Part shown: in pieces, positions 1 through 8,004 of the stretch
How positions within the stretch are numbered: position 1 is the first letter of the stretch
Layout: the number at the start of each line of letters is the position of its first letter
Origin: a virus
Direction: 5' to 3' (one strand)
Length of the DNA: 45,520 nucleotides
IMG/VR virus record: IMGVR_UViG_3300024999_002322
Coordinates: 1 to 45,520 of that record
The notes under the pieces: model-generated
Seen by the model: the letters and a program-made list of their open reading frames with translations, nothing else
Databases searched by the model: none
Told to the model about the DNA's origin: nothing
Position numbers and translations under genes: made by a program

Positions 1-1
1 C

Positions 2-20
2 TGACAACGGAATTTAGTCA
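2..20. promoter_or_regulatory. Possible fourth operator of the left-hand switch
   Basis: TGACAA and TAGTCA arms frame an imperfect palindrome that matches the reverse complement of the 333-353 operator at 14 of 19 positions. It lies outside the repressor-recombinase cassette, so it may belong to a promoter left of the window. The match could be chance because the centre differs. Confidence 0.35.
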
Positions 21-68
21 ACTAACGAAGGTGCGAGAGTAGGTTAAGTAGATGGTCCGTGGAGGCAT

Positions 69-99
69 AAAAAAGTACCGCCAGGTTAATCCTGACGGT
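69..99 (-). terminator. Rho-independent terminator of the HTH repressor gene
   Basis: Read on the minus strand, a 9-bp stem (ACCGTCAGG with CCTGGCGGT, one G-U pair) and a 5-nt loop are followed by a run of six T. It overlaps the stop codon of the leftward HTH gene. Confidence 0.75.
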
Positions 100-310
100 C
101 GCCGTTTTCTAGTATGAGTAAATCAGAAATACCTACGCCTAAGTATTCACAGAGCTTTGCTAAAATTTCACGCGGGAACCTTTCAGTATCATTGTTATAT
201 AATCGGCGTACTGATTCAAATTGAAGTCCAGTGTCAGCGGCAACCTTGCGAATAGATAGCCCACGCTCATCTAAAATATTTTTCAGCCTGGAGTTTACTT
301 GCAAAAACAT
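86..310 (-). CDS. Small HTH (XRE/Cro-type) repressor of the recombinase cassette
   Basis: The protein has about 74 residues and is almost entirely one Cro/C1-type helix-turn-helix: a helix around LKNILDERGLSIRKVAADTG, then a recognition helix around FESVRRLYNN. It has no oligomerisation or protease domain, so it resembles a minimal Xre regulator. It diverges from the tyrosine recombinase gene, and the shared intergenic region carries three operator-like repeats over both promoters, which suggests autoregulation and control of the recombinase. The GGGGG ribosome site is only 2 nt from the ATG. A TTG at 304, 8 nt away, may be the true start, and a GTG at 313 is also possible. The DNA target is inferred from position. 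Confidence 0.75.
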   Translation of the reverse strand: MFLQVNSRLKNILDERGLSIRKVAADTGLQFESVRRLYNNDTERFPREILAKLCEYLGVGISDLLILENGDRQD

Positions 311-325
311 CACCCCCTAACTCTA

Positions 326-353
326 ATTATAATTGACTAATTAAATTTGTCAA
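326..353 (-). promoter_or_regulatory. Leftward promoter for the HTH repressor
   Basis: On the minus strand a perfect TTGACA (348-353) and a perfect TATAAT (326-331) are separated by 16 bp. The operator at 333-353 covers the -35 box and spacer, as expected for autorepression. Confidence 0.7.
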
Positions 354-418
354 TTATCCATTGACTAATTAAAGTGGTCACTGTATAATAATTTATAGCG
401 ACTAACTAAATAGGTCAG
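333..418. promoter_or_regulatory. Three operator repeats of the recombinase switch
   Basis: Three 21-bp copies start at 333, 361 and 398. Each has a GACTAAyTAAA half followed by a GTCA arm. The first copy is close to a true palindrome, with TTGAC and GTCAA arms. They cover the leftward promoter, the rightward -35 and spacer, and the rightward transcription start region. The likely ligand is the adjacent HTH protein (inference). Confidence 0.7.
361..389 (+). promoter_or_regulatory. Rightward promoter for the tyrosine recombinase
   Basis: TTGACT at 361-366 and TATAAT at 384-389 are separated by exactly 17 bp. The second operator overlaps the -35 box and spacer. Confidence 0.75.
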
Positions 419-431
419 AGGGGGCAGCAAC

Positions 432-1274
432 TTGGTACTAGCAGAAGCATGGAAAATGTATGAAGCGGACAAGCGTCTTTTGGGATACTCACCGCACACC
501 TTAAAAGCCTATAAAGTGCAACATAATTTATTGATTAGACACTTCGGGGACGTTGAAATCTCAGAGGTCACCCATGTGTCACTTAAGGAGTATTTAATTA
601 AGCAGGATCACCTTAAGCCTGCTTCGATCGGGCATAGGATAAGGTTTATTAGAGCCTTCTTCAGGTACCTGCACGAAGAAGGATTTGCGGAGCGCAATGT
701 TGCCTCAAAGCTCAGAGAGCCTAAGCAGGGTGGGCGGATTCCAAAGGCCATGAGCGAAGAGGAGGTAGAACTGCTCCGAGATAGTTGCAGCACTGTATTG
801 GAAAAAGCTCTAACTGAGTTTTTCTACGCCACAGGATGCAGGATTGGTGAGGTGCACGGGCTGAATCGCAATGACATCAACTGGGATGATCGGTCAGCTC
901 TTGTAATTGGCAAAGGTGACAAGCAGCGCGAAGTGTATTTTACCGTCAGGTGTCGTATTTGGTTGCAGAAATACTTGCAGAGTCGGAAAGATGATCATGA
1001 GGCACTGTTTGTAACCGTTAGGCAACCAATCCGGCGTATGTCTATTGCTCGGATAAGAGAAATAATAAAATATATCGCTGAGCAATCTGAGGTAGAAACA
1101 AATGTCTTTCCGCATAGGTGGCGCCATACTACAGCGACAGTTATGGTTAATAACGGAGCTCCGATAGCGGTGATTCAATCTAATTTAGGCCATGCTAGAC
1201 CAACAACTACTATGATCTACGCGACTCTTTCAGGTGAGCGTCGCCGGCAGGAGTATAATAAATATTTTAGATAG
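432..1274 (+). CDS. XerC/D-like tyrosine recombinase without arm-binding domain
   Basis: A 280-residue site-specific recombinase with a SAM-like N-terminal domain (about 1-95) and a C-terminal catalytic domain. The catalytic set is complete: R137 in ATGCRIGE, a beta-hairpin Lys near 161-164, H228 and R231 in PHRWRHT, H254 in NLGHA, and nucleophile Y263. Its length and lack of an AP2-like arm-binding domain place it with XerC/XerD and resolvase or invertase types. The phage integrase at 15233-16435 is a separate gene. The TTG start is supported by GAGGGGG 7 nt upstream. It has its own promoter, operators and terminator and lies between late structural genes, so it behaves as a moron. Dimer resolution or DNA inversion are possible roles; no target site is visible. 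Confidence 0.88.
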   Translation: MVLAEAWKMYEADKRLLGYSPHTLKAYKVQHNLLIRHFGDVEISEVTHVSLKEYLIKQDHLKPASIGHRIRFIRAFFRYLHEEGFAERNVASKLREPKQGGRIPKAMSEEEVELLRDSCSTVLEKALTEFFYATGCRIGEVHGLNRNDINWDDRSALVIGKGDKQREVYFTVRCRIWLQKYLQSRKDDHEALFVTVRQPIRRMSIARIREIIKYIAEQSEVETNVFPHRWRHTTATVMVNNGAPIAVIQSNLGHARPTTTMIYATLSGERRRQEYNKYFR

Positions 1275-1297
1275 CCGTCCTTGGGACGGTTTTCTTT
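1275..1297 (+). terminator. Rho-independent terminator of the recombinase gene
   Basis: A CCGTCC/GGACGG stem with a 3-nt loop is followed by TTTTCTTT immediately after the recombinase stop. It closes the cassette before the tail genes resume. Confidence 0.75.
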
Positions 1298-1317
1298 ATG
1301 GAAAGGTTGGTGCTCAC

Positions 1318-1704
1318 ATGCTACGCCGGGCAGTAATTCAAAACCTAAAAAACATACCTGCCCTGGGTGGCAGAGTGTATCAAGCCTTTCTTGCTCCTGC
1401 CAATGTCGATAAGCCATATGCAACGGTTAAGCTGGCAACACAGATAGGCAGTGCAAATATTAGCTTTGCCGGTACCCAGCCGGTAGAGGTTTACCTTTAC
1501 GCTGACCAGGATTCCTTTATTAACTTGGATGTGATTGAAAAAGAAGTTATTGAGGTACTGGCCGGGGAGATACGGGACACCACTACCGGCAACTACTTTG
1601 AGCTTGCTTGGGCACCTGGCACCAGTGATTTTGTGGATCCTGAGAAAAAACTTATAGGCCGTAGGGTGATATTCAACACGGCCTTACTGATGACTAAGGA
1701 ATAA
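1318..1704 (+). CDS. Putative tail terminator / tail completion protein
   Basis: About 128 residues. Position directly before the tail tube gene, size and mixed alpha/beta composition fit the siphophage tail terminator (lambda gpU / HK97 gp10-neighbour type) that caps the tail and joins it to the head. The family call rests on synteny and overall resemblance; no catalytic motif is expected. The ATG at 1318 was chosen because upstream in-frame codons run through the recombinase terminator and the recombinase gene itself. It starts only 20 nt after that terminator with no evident promoter, so late transcription presumably reads through or resumes by a route not seen here. Confidence 0.65.
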   Translation: MLRRAVIQNLKNIPALGGRVYQAFLAPANVDKPYATVKLATQIGSANISFAGTQPVEVYLYADQDSFINLDVIEKEVIEVLAGEIRDTTTGNYFELAWAPGTSDFVDPEKKLIGRRVIFNTALLMTKE

Positions 1705-1716
1705 GGGGGAAAGTAA

Positions 1717-2319
1717 ATGCCAGCCGTAAAACAACAAAAGAGTGGCTATGTCAAAGGCGTTAAAGGCATTGTCATCACAGGCCTCTTGGAGACCGGGGCG
1801 GCCGATGTTACCGCTGTGGCGCATGGGATTAAGACAGCCCAAAAAGCATCCATTGAAGTGCAGTATGAAGAAGGGGAAAAGTCTACCCTTCGCGGTGGTG
1901 ATAGTATCCTCTGTGTAGTAGAGGATAGCGACACAATCACCGGCGTTACAATGAAATTTACTAATGCTAAGTTTGATGCTGATGCAACCCTCATCATCCA
2001 GGGCGGCACTTTGATACAGGATGATACGGACCCAGACAGTCCAATTACTATCGGATGGGAAGCTCCTATGACAGCAGACGCTAAACCAAATCCATTCAAG
2101 GCAGAGATTTATGCTAGAAACTACAATTCATCCGGTATTGTAGACGGCTATGTTAAGGTGACCGTGCCCTATTGCACCGGTAAAATGTCTAGTTTGGCCT
2201 ATGCGGACAATGAGTGGTCCACCCCTGAATTTGAAATCAAGGGTAAAGAAAACTCTGCTTTAAGTATGGGCTGCTATCGCAAGGAATTTGTGGCGGCACT
2301 GCCGACAGAATTATCGTAA
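1717..2319 (+). CDS. Major tail tube protein
   Basis: A 200-residue protein expected to form the hexameric rings of the flexible tail tube. It is rich in beta-strand-forming residues and Gly/Thr turns and lies between the tail terminator and the tail chaperone genes, the conserved slot for this protein. The GGGGGAAAG ribosome site lies 5-9 nt before the ATG. There is no Ig-like extension at the C terminus. Function is inferred mainly from order and size; the sequence resembles phage tail tube families of Gram-positive siphophages. Confidence 0.75.
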   Translation: MPAVKQQKSGYVKGVKGIVITGLLETGAADVTAVAHGIKTAQKASIEVQYEEGEKSTLRGGDSILCVVEDSDTITGVTMKFTNAKFDADATLIIQGGTLIQDDTDPDSPITIGWEAPMTADAKPNPFKAEIYARNYNSSGIVDGYVKVTVPYCTGKMSSLAYADNEWSTPEFEIKGKENSALSMGCYRKEFVAALPTELS

Positions 2320-2354
2320 GTAAAGGCCTACATATTGAATAAGGAGATGTTGTT

Positions 2355-2807
2355 GTGGATAGCAAAAAACCTATTTCTATAGAAGAAATTCGCCAAAGAG
2401 CTGCCGGTACCATTATTGATATTCCTGATTGGGATAATCCCAGCAACACCATAGCCATTAGGGTAAAACGCATTGACCTGACTACCAAAATACTGGAAAG
2501 CGACATCCTACCAAATGAGCTAAGAGTAGCAGCTGACTCTGTTTTTAACGGTTCGGATGAGGAAATAGAGGACAGCATCAAACAAAGCATGATACAAGAA
2601 GGTAAATTCGATAAATTTATTTCCATGCTCGATGCTATGTGTGAGGAGGCCATGCTGGAGCCAAAGTTCAAAGAAGTGCAGGAGGCATACCCGCTCATCC
2701 TGACACAAAAGATAGCTATATTTAACTGGTTAATGGGTGGTATCCAAAAGCTCAAATCCTTTCGTGGAGAACCCGCAGGCAATGACGGAGCTGTGTCTGG
2801 TAGCTAA
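2355..2807 (+). CDS. Tail assembly chaperone (gpG-like)
   Basis: A 150-residue acidic protein located just before the tape-measure gene, the position of the lambda gpG-type chaperone that coats the tape measure during tail assembly. The GTG start has AAGGAG 8 nt upstream. The central helical part includes the EIEDSIKQSM region, and the C terminus (EPAGNDGAVSGS) is low in structure. Its 3' end overlaps a second open frame shifted by +1 (equivalently -2), an arrangement that often yields a gpG-gpT fusion by programmed frameshifting. No classic -1 slippery heptamer was seen in the overlap. Confidence 0.7.
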   Translation: MDSKKPISIEEIRQRAAGTIIDIPDWDNPSNTIAIRVKRIDLTTKILESDILPNELRVAADSVFNGSDEEIEDSIKQSMIQEGKFDKFISMLDAMCEEAMLEPKFKEVQEAYPLILTQKIAIFNWLMGGIQKLKSFRGEPAGNDGAVSGS

Positions 2808-2955
2808 GACGTTTGGCATAAGGCCGTCTAGCCTGATATCCGGCCTGGACGGCTACACAGCGTATTCCTTTGACGTGGCTGCCGCTATTTATGTGATGCA
2901 TCTGAAAAAAGGCGATAAACCCATGGAGGATGTAGATGCCATGTCATTTTTGTAA
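2782..2955 (+). CDS. Second tail chaperone segment (gpT-like), possibly frameshift-expressed
   Basis: A 57-residue frame that opens at 2734 and overlaps the end of the upstream chaperone gene in the +1 register. The ATG at 2782 has GGAG 12 nt upstream, so independent initiation is possible. Alternatively a +1 or -2 shift between 2734 and 2807 would fuse it to the upstream protein. It ends 8 nt before the tape-measure start. The sequence contains KTFGIRPSSLISGLDGYTAY and a hydrophobic helix (SFDVAAAIYVMHL), typical of the small second chaperone of Gram-positive siphophages. Which expression mode is used cannot be settled from sequence. Confidence 0.55.
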   Translation: MTELCLVAKTFGIRPSSLISGLDGYTAYSFDVAAAIYVMHLKKGDKPMEDVDAMSFL

Positions 2956-2963
2956 GGTGGTGA

Positions 2964-5660
2964 GTGGTGGTGAGTACCGGTAGTCTCGGTAGTGTATGGA
3001 CAGAATTTAGGCTTAGGATGGACCAATTGCGCGGTGACATAGACAGTGCCACAGCCGATTTGAGGCGTGGAAGTACAGCTATGGAAAGGATATCCCAAGA
3101 AACATCCAGACGGATGCGGGAATCTATGCATAGCGTTACCGACAGCATGAAAGAGGTTGGCATGGCTGCCACTGCTGCCGGTGCAGCAATAGCTGTAGGA
3201 CTCGGCATGGCGGTAAAGACGGCGGCAGATTTTGAAGCTAAGATGTCGAAGGTTCAAGCTGTGTCAGGTTCTACTACTGAAGAGCTTGCACAGATGAGAA
3301 AGCAAGCTATGGAGCTTGGTTCATCTACCTCCTTTTCAGCTTCAGAGGCTGCGGAAGGTATGCAATTATTGGCTTCTGCCGGTATGGATGCCAATAAGAT
3401 AATGGGTGCTATGCCCGGTGTTCTTGATGCTGCAGCTGCCAGTGGTGAGGATCTGGCCCTAGTTGCTGAGACCATGGGTACAATTCTGAACACTTTCAAT
3501 CTAGCTGCTACAGAATCTGGCCATGTGGCTGATGTACTGGCCAAGTCGGCTAACTTATCCGCAATTGGGGTAAAAGACATAGCAGAGTCAATGAAGTATG
3601 TGGCTCCGGTTGCTGCTCAGCTTGGTATGACCGTTGATGAGGTTGGGGCGGCACTGATTGAACAGGGCAATGCAGGAATTAAGGGGAGCGAAGCTGGTAC
3701 AGCATTAAGGTCCTCACTACTGAGTCTAATATCTCCGTCTGATGCAGCGGCGACTACTATGGAGCAGCTTGGTATTAAGATAATAGATAGTAGCGGTAAA
3801 ATGCTCCCATTTAGCAATGTTTTGGAGCAACTAAAAACCAAAATGGCGGATATGTCAGAGGCTCAGAAGGCCGCTGCTCTGGCAACGATTTTCGGCAAAG
3901 AGGCTGTATCTTCCATGTTGGTATTGGTTGGCCAGGGCGGTGCTAAGTTTGATGAGTTTACCGCAGCACTGAAAAATGCTAATGGCTCAGCAGCAGAGAC
4001 GGCAAAGATAATGGACAATAATTTAAGCGGTTCCCTTGACCAGTTGAGTGGGGCTGTTGAGACCATTATGATATCCGTGGGTACAGCTTTGATCCCATTT
4101 GTCCGATTGGTGGCAGACACCTTATCTGTTTTGGCAAACGCATTTAATGCACTTCCAGGACCAGTTCAAAGCGCTATTGCTATTTTCTCACTTATGGCAG
4201 CAGCGGCCTTGCTCTTAGGTGGGGGACTCCTCATGCTGATAGGCTTTATACCCAGCATAATGGCAGGGTTTGCTGCACTGGGAGTTACGGGAGCCACAAT
4301 AACAGGTATTTTCGGAACAATGTGGGCTGTGGTTACTGGCCCGGTTGCTATAGTAATAGCAGTTATAGCTGCAATTGTTGCTGCCGGATACATGCTTTAT
4401 AAGCACTGGGATGATGTTAAGAAATATGGTGTTGAAGCATGGAAAGCTATGGGCAAGGGTATTAGTGCAGCCTGGGGTGTAATTAAAGGCGTTTTCTCTA
4501 AGATACCGGATTCTATAAAAGAGATTATAGGTTATTTCGCAGACCTGCCAGACAAAATAGGTGGAGCTCTTTCTGATGCTGCCCAGTGGGTTGCTGATAC
4601 AATGGGAGCAATGCTTCAATCAATCACTGATGTTGGCGCAGGCATTATAAACTGGTTTACAGATTTGCCGGTAAAGGTAGTTAGTTTCCTGCAGATGATT
4701 GCGAAAGAAGGCCCATACTGGATAGGCTATGCTATTGGTCGCATGTTAAGGATAGTTATAGATACCGGTTCGGATATAATCCAATGGTTTGCCGAATTGC
4801 CTGGCAGAATAGTAACTTTCATCTCCGATATGGCGAACCAGGCAGTCGCTACTTGGGATAATCTTAAGACTACAACGGTAACTACTGTACAAAACATGAT
4901 TAATGGTGTTATAGATTTCTTTACGCAGCTACCAGGAAGAGTAGTTGCATTTGTAACAGAAACGGTTGATTCGGTTGATGCAGCATGGACATCTATATCA
5001 AGCACTATGACCACAGCGGCCAGTGATGCCGTAACAGGCACAATAAACTTTTTTGCACAGCTGCCGGGTAGGACCTGGACGTTCTTGGTGGCAACCTATA
5101 ACAGAGTAGTAGAATTTGGTGCCAATGCTGTTGCTCAAGCCAGGAAAGCCGGTTCAGATATGGTTGACGGCATAATTAGTTTTTTATCCGGGTTGCCTGG
5201 CCGGGTTTATAAAGTCTTTACTGATTGCGTTGACAAGATAGTTAGTACTGCTGGGGAATGGCGCAAGGCTGCAAAAAATGCAGCTTCTCAGGCCTGGGAA
5301 GGTTTTAAAGATGGCTTAGGTATCCACTCCCCTTCTTATATAGAAGAGGCTTTATTTAAGATAATGGATACCTCTAAAATGACTGTCGGTGATCTCATGA
5401 AGGATTTTAACAGAATATCATCAATGACGGTAACACCTGATTTCGCTCCTGCATTTGGTGTCGCTGGAACTGGATCCGTGTCAGGAAGAGCAGTTAATCA
5501 GACCGCTAATACTAATGGGTACTCAAATAGCACTGCCGACAGCCTAAAAGGAAACGTAAATAACACCAATATCAACCTGATGATATTGGATGATCAGGAT
5601 ATTACCAAGCTACATCGGAAACTAAAAACAGCAGGGCTTATGGAAGGGGTGAGGGCCTAA
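2964..5660 (+). CDS. Tail tape measure protein
   Basis: An 898-residue protein that sets tail length and is extended in the tail lumen. Residues about 85-330 form the TP901-type core (MSKVQAVSGSTTEELAQMR, FSASEAAEGMQLLASAGMDA). The N terminus is helical. Hydrophobic stretches at about 395-480 are typical of the membrane-active part. Six repeats of about 43 residues follow, each with a WF-x-x-LPGR core. The C terminus (GIHSPSYIEEALFK) is a widespread tape-measure ending. Three consecutive GTG codons (2964, 2967, 2970) follow AAGGTGGTGA and any could be the start. At about 0.15 nm per residue it predicts a tail near 130 nm. Confidence 0.92.
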   Translation: MVVSTGSLGSVWTEFRLRMDQLRGDIDSATADLRRGSTAMERISQETSRRMRESMHSVTDSMKEVGMAATAAGAAIAVGLGMAVKTAADFEAKMSKVQAVSGSTTEELAQMRKQAMELGSSTSFSASEAAEGMQLLASAGMDANKIMGAMPGVLDAAAASGEDLALVAETMGTILNTFNLAATESGHVADVLAKSANLSAIGVKDIAESMKYVAPVAAQLGMTVDEVGAALIEQGNAGIKGSEAGTALRSSLLSLISPSDAAATTMEQLGIKIIDSSGKMLPFSNVLEQLKTKMADMSEAQKAAALATIFGKEAVSSMLVLVGQGGAKFDEFTAALKNANGSAAETAKIMDNNLSGSLDQLSGAVETIMISVGTALIPFVRLVADTLSVLANAFNALPGPVQSAIAIFSLMAAAALLLGGGLLMLIGFIPSIMAGFAALGVTGATITGIFGTMWAVVTGPVAIVIAVIAAIVAAGYMLYKHWDDVKKYGVEAWKAMGKGISAAWGVIKGVFSKIPDSIKEIIGYFADLPDKIGGALSDAAQWVADTMGAMLQSITDVGAGIINWFTDLPVKVVSFLQMIAKEGPYWIGYAIGRMLRIVIDTGSDIIQWFAELPGRIVTFISDMANQAVATWDNLKTTTVTTVQNMINGVIDFFTQLPGRVVAFVTETVDSVDAAWTSISSTMTTAASDAVTGTINFFAQLPGRTWTFLVATYNRVVEFGANAVAQARKAGSDMVDGIISFLSGLPGRVYKVFTDCVDKIVSTAGEWRKAAKNAASQAWEGFKDGLGIHSPSYIEEALFKIMDTSKMTVGDLMKDFNRISSMTVTPDFAPAFGVAGTGSVSGRAVNQTANTNGYSNSTADSLKGNVNNTNINLMILDDQDITKLHRKLKTAGLMEGVRA
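4530..5225 (+). repeat. Six ~43-codon repeats inside the tape measure gene
   Basis: Motifs YFADLPDK, WFTDLPVK, WFAELPGR, FFTQLPGR, FFAQLPGR and FLSGLPGR occur at spacings of about 118, 134, 130, 134 and 131 nt. They are degenerate at the nucleotide level, so they are old protein repeats and not a recent tandem duplication. Confidence 0.75.
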
Positions 5661-6046
5661 TGAATCTTTATCTAGGGGCAGAAGGTACCTCACAGTCAGG
5701 AAAAACTCTGCTGTCTGACATGGAAAGAGAGTTTAAGCCAAAAGCACAGAAGCTGGGTAAGAGGAGAAGGCTAGCTTCTGGTAAGTTAGTCGGGGACGTT
5801 ACAGCAATAAAAAACTCCTTTGAAATAACATATAGGGTAATCAAGGGTAGCGACTTATCAACTATACGTAATATGTGGGTTACCGGTGGAGTATGGGAAC
5901 TGGAGGTTGAGCAAGAGGACGGTTCCTATGAAAAGTATCTTGTTATGTTTGATGATAATTTTAGCTCAACCTACTGGAAGAAAAAATATTATCCCTATAT
6001 GGGCTGGTTACACAAGGATGTAAAAATACTGTTAGAGGAGGTCTAA
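5660..6046 (+). CDS. Putative distal-tail / tail-tip connector protein
   Basis: A 128-residue protein whose ATG follows the tape-measure stop with a short overlap (GGCCTAATGA). Position between the tape measure and the tail-tip gene is that of the distal tail (Dit) protein, but it is shorter than canonical Dit proteins (usually over 200 residues) and no galectin-like C-terminal part is visible. It is rich in Lys and aromatic residues (YWKKKYYPYMGWLHK). Assembly of the tail tip is the likely role, by position only. Confidence 0.55.
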   Translation: MNLYLGAEGTSQSGKTLLSDMEREFKPKAQKLGKRRRLASGKLVGDVTAIKNSFEITYRVIKGSDLSTIRNMWVTGGVWELEVEQEDGSYEKYLVMFDDNFSSTYWKKKYYPYMGWLHKDVKILLEEV

Positions 6047-6048
6047 AG

Positions 6049-7404
6049 ATGATTGATATCTCCGAAGAATATAAAATTATCATCAATACTCCTGAAAGGC
6101 ATTTCCAGCCTAAGCTATTAATCTACTTTGATGGCGAGGACCAAACACCTATAGAATTTAATGGTGATGATATTTTTAGTCTATCGCTGCTAGAAGAAAG
6201 GAAAGCCGAAAACGGTAAGCCCTTCGGGTCCGTATCTGCCAATAGTATCTTCATCGAATTAAATAACTCGGATAAGAAATTTACACAGAACAATGTTGAC
6301 GGTCCTTACTACGGTAAAATACGGCCAAACATCATGATTAAGCCATACCTTGGATTAGAGCTTTCAAGCGGTGATTTGGAGTACATCCCGTTGGGTGTGT
6401 TTTGGACGGGAGAGTGGCAAGAGAATAAGAGTGAATTATCGGCCAGTGTTACCTGCATGGATAGGATGGCAAAAATAAAGAACATGGACCTACCCATGAT
6501 ACCGGTTGTGTATAACACTAATATTAGGGATATGTTCTTTGTATTATTTGAAGCCCTAGGATTACCTCCTGCAAGCTATATCGTTGATTCTACCTTAACG
6601 CAAGAAGTTCCTAGGGGTTGGTTTCCGAATGGCAAGGTTACAAATTCATTAAATTGTTTATGCGAATCTGGTAATTGCAATGTAGCTATGGATAGGTATG
6701 ACATTGTTAGAGTAGATCCCAATGTTGTCACCGGAGAAGCCGGCCTTTCTATTGATGATGAAAATCAAATAGAAAGTGGGAGTAACCCGGTCAAATATCT
6801 GGATGCATATTCGAGAGTAAATGTAAAATACAAGATCCCTTTTGTTAAGGAAAAGTCATCAATATTAAAGTTGGAGAAGCTACCAGTTGCTAGTGGCAAT
6901 GTTACCTTAAGCAACCTTACCTTTTTCGGTGGCCCATTAGTTGTCATAGATAGTATTAACATAACTTGCACCGGCGATATAACTGTTATGGATGTTGATT
7001 GTGGCGCCTGGTCAATGTCATTAACGCTTGAAAATAATGGTGACACTGAGGAAATAGATTTAGAGGTCTTTGGCAGGTGCCTAGACTTAACCGGCTCCGA
7101 GAAAACAGCCGTCAATGAAGTTGCCGACTTTGATAGAACATTATCTATTGAGAATCATCTGATTCAGGATGAAACTGTAGCTGTAGCTTGTGCCCAGCAG
7201 GTATTGGACTATGTTAAGAATCCAGACATACCTTTCGCTTTCGGCCTAAGAGGTAATCCAGCGGTAGAGATTAACGACATAATAAACGCACAAGCTCCAA
7301 GCCTTAATATAGCTACTGTTAATGTTACGCCTACAAGGATAACTCTTGATTACAATGGCGATGATGGCCTATACTGCCGGATGGAAGCCAGGAAGGTGAT
7401 ATAA
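6049..7404 (+). CDS. Tail-tip / baseplate hub-like protein
   Basis: A 451-residue protein starting 3 nt after the preceding stop with an excellent GGAGG site. The N-terminal 150 residues resemble phage tail-tip proteins (LEERKAENGKPFGSVSANSI, then LPLGVFWTGEW-type strands). The C-terminal half is beta-rich with a NATIVE-like ending (LDYNGDDGLYCRMEARKV). No lysozyme, peptidase or endosialidase motif is evident, so any wall-degrading activity lies elsewhere. It is probably the Tal-equivalent hub that closes the tail and carries receptor-binding proteins. Precise family unresolved. Confidence 0.6.
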   Translation: MIDISEEYKIIINTPERHFQPKLLIYFDGEDQTPIEFNGDDIFSLSLLEERKAENGKPFGSVSANSIFIELNNSDKKFTQNNVDGPYYGKIRPNIMIKPYLGLELSSGDLEYIPLGVFWTGEWQENKSELSASVTCMDRMAKIKNMDLPMIPVVYNTNIRDMFFVLFEALGLPPASYIVDSTLTQEVPRGWFPNGKVTNSLNCLCESGNCNVAMDRYDIVRVDPNVVTGEAGLSIDDENQIESGSNPVKYLDAYSRVNVKYKIPFVKEKSSILKLEKLPVASGNVTLSNLTFFGGPLVVIDSINITCTGDITVMDVDCGAWSMSLTLENNGDTEEIDLEVFGRCLDLTGSEKTAVNEVADFDRTLSIENHLIQDETVAVACAQQVLDYVKNPDIPFAFGLRGNPAVEINDIINAQAPSLNIATVNVTPTRITLDYNGDDGLYCRMEARKVI

Positions 7405-7991
7405 TGCCGGTAATTAATTTTAGTGATAATCTGCTGACAAACCCTTCTGCTGAGGATGGTGTTAATGGGTGGATAACAAGCGGAGTAACGACTGAGCCAG
7501 GCGGGGTTGATGGTGCTAACAGGTTTGTGTTAACCGCCAATGCTTTTATGTATCAGGACTTGGGGGTGCTGGAAGAGCCATATAACTTCCTTGTTGCCGG
7601 ACAATTTAGGCCTGACGTGCCCTGGGCTAATGAGACACATATCGGAGCTTATGTGATAGTTACTTTGACTTTGCTTAACGGAAAGAAAAAAATATACACC
7701 TTCCCAATGAGGACTAATGACTATAACCTTGAATGGCATAGGATGGCCGGTGCTATTGATTATTACGAAGAAGGCAACCCGGTTATAAATGCCAGGTTTG
7801 GAGCTAAGACATATAATAAGTCGGGAAGATTTGACAGCTTTTCCTTGCGAAAGGAGTTGAATAGCGAGGAAGGGGGTGAGTCTGCAGGGGGATTGACTGT
7901 TACAGGCACTCTTGCCTTTGAACGTCCCACCAGTAGAACAATTAGTGGTGTAAATATAGTTGATGTGATTATTACTGGTACTCTGAGTTAG
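7404..7991 (+). CDS. Tail adhesin with carbohydrate-binding-like module
   Basis: A 195-residue protein whose ATG overlaps the upstream stop (GATATAATGCC). The N terminus reads NLLTNPSAEDGVNGWITSG, the signature opening of CBM4/9- and CBM22-like jelly-roll modules seen in phage tail and glycan-binding proteins. The middle is a beta sandwich (YVIVTLTLLNGKKKIYTF, SGRFDSFSLRKE). A short Gly-rich linker leads to a 35-residue tail. A receptor-binding or tail-fibre decorating role fits both fold and position. The ligand cannot be predicted. Confidence 0.6.
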   Translation: MPVINFSDNLLTNPSAEDGVNGWITSGVTTEPGGVDGANRFVLTANAFMYQDLGVLEEPYNFLVAGQFRPDVPWANETHIGAYVIVTLTLLNGKKKIYTFPMRTNDYNLEWHRMAGAIDYYEEGNPVINARFGAKTYNKSGRFDSFSLRKELNSEEGGESAGGLTVTGTLAFERPTSRTISGVNIVDVIITGTLS

Positions 7992-8004
7992 GTTGGTGAA
8001 CATT

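Noticed and set aside
4215-4619. 134-codon minus-strand frame inside the tape measure gene
   Set aside because: Cys/Asn/His-rich translation typical of antisense to Ala/Val/Gly codons; no ribosome site.
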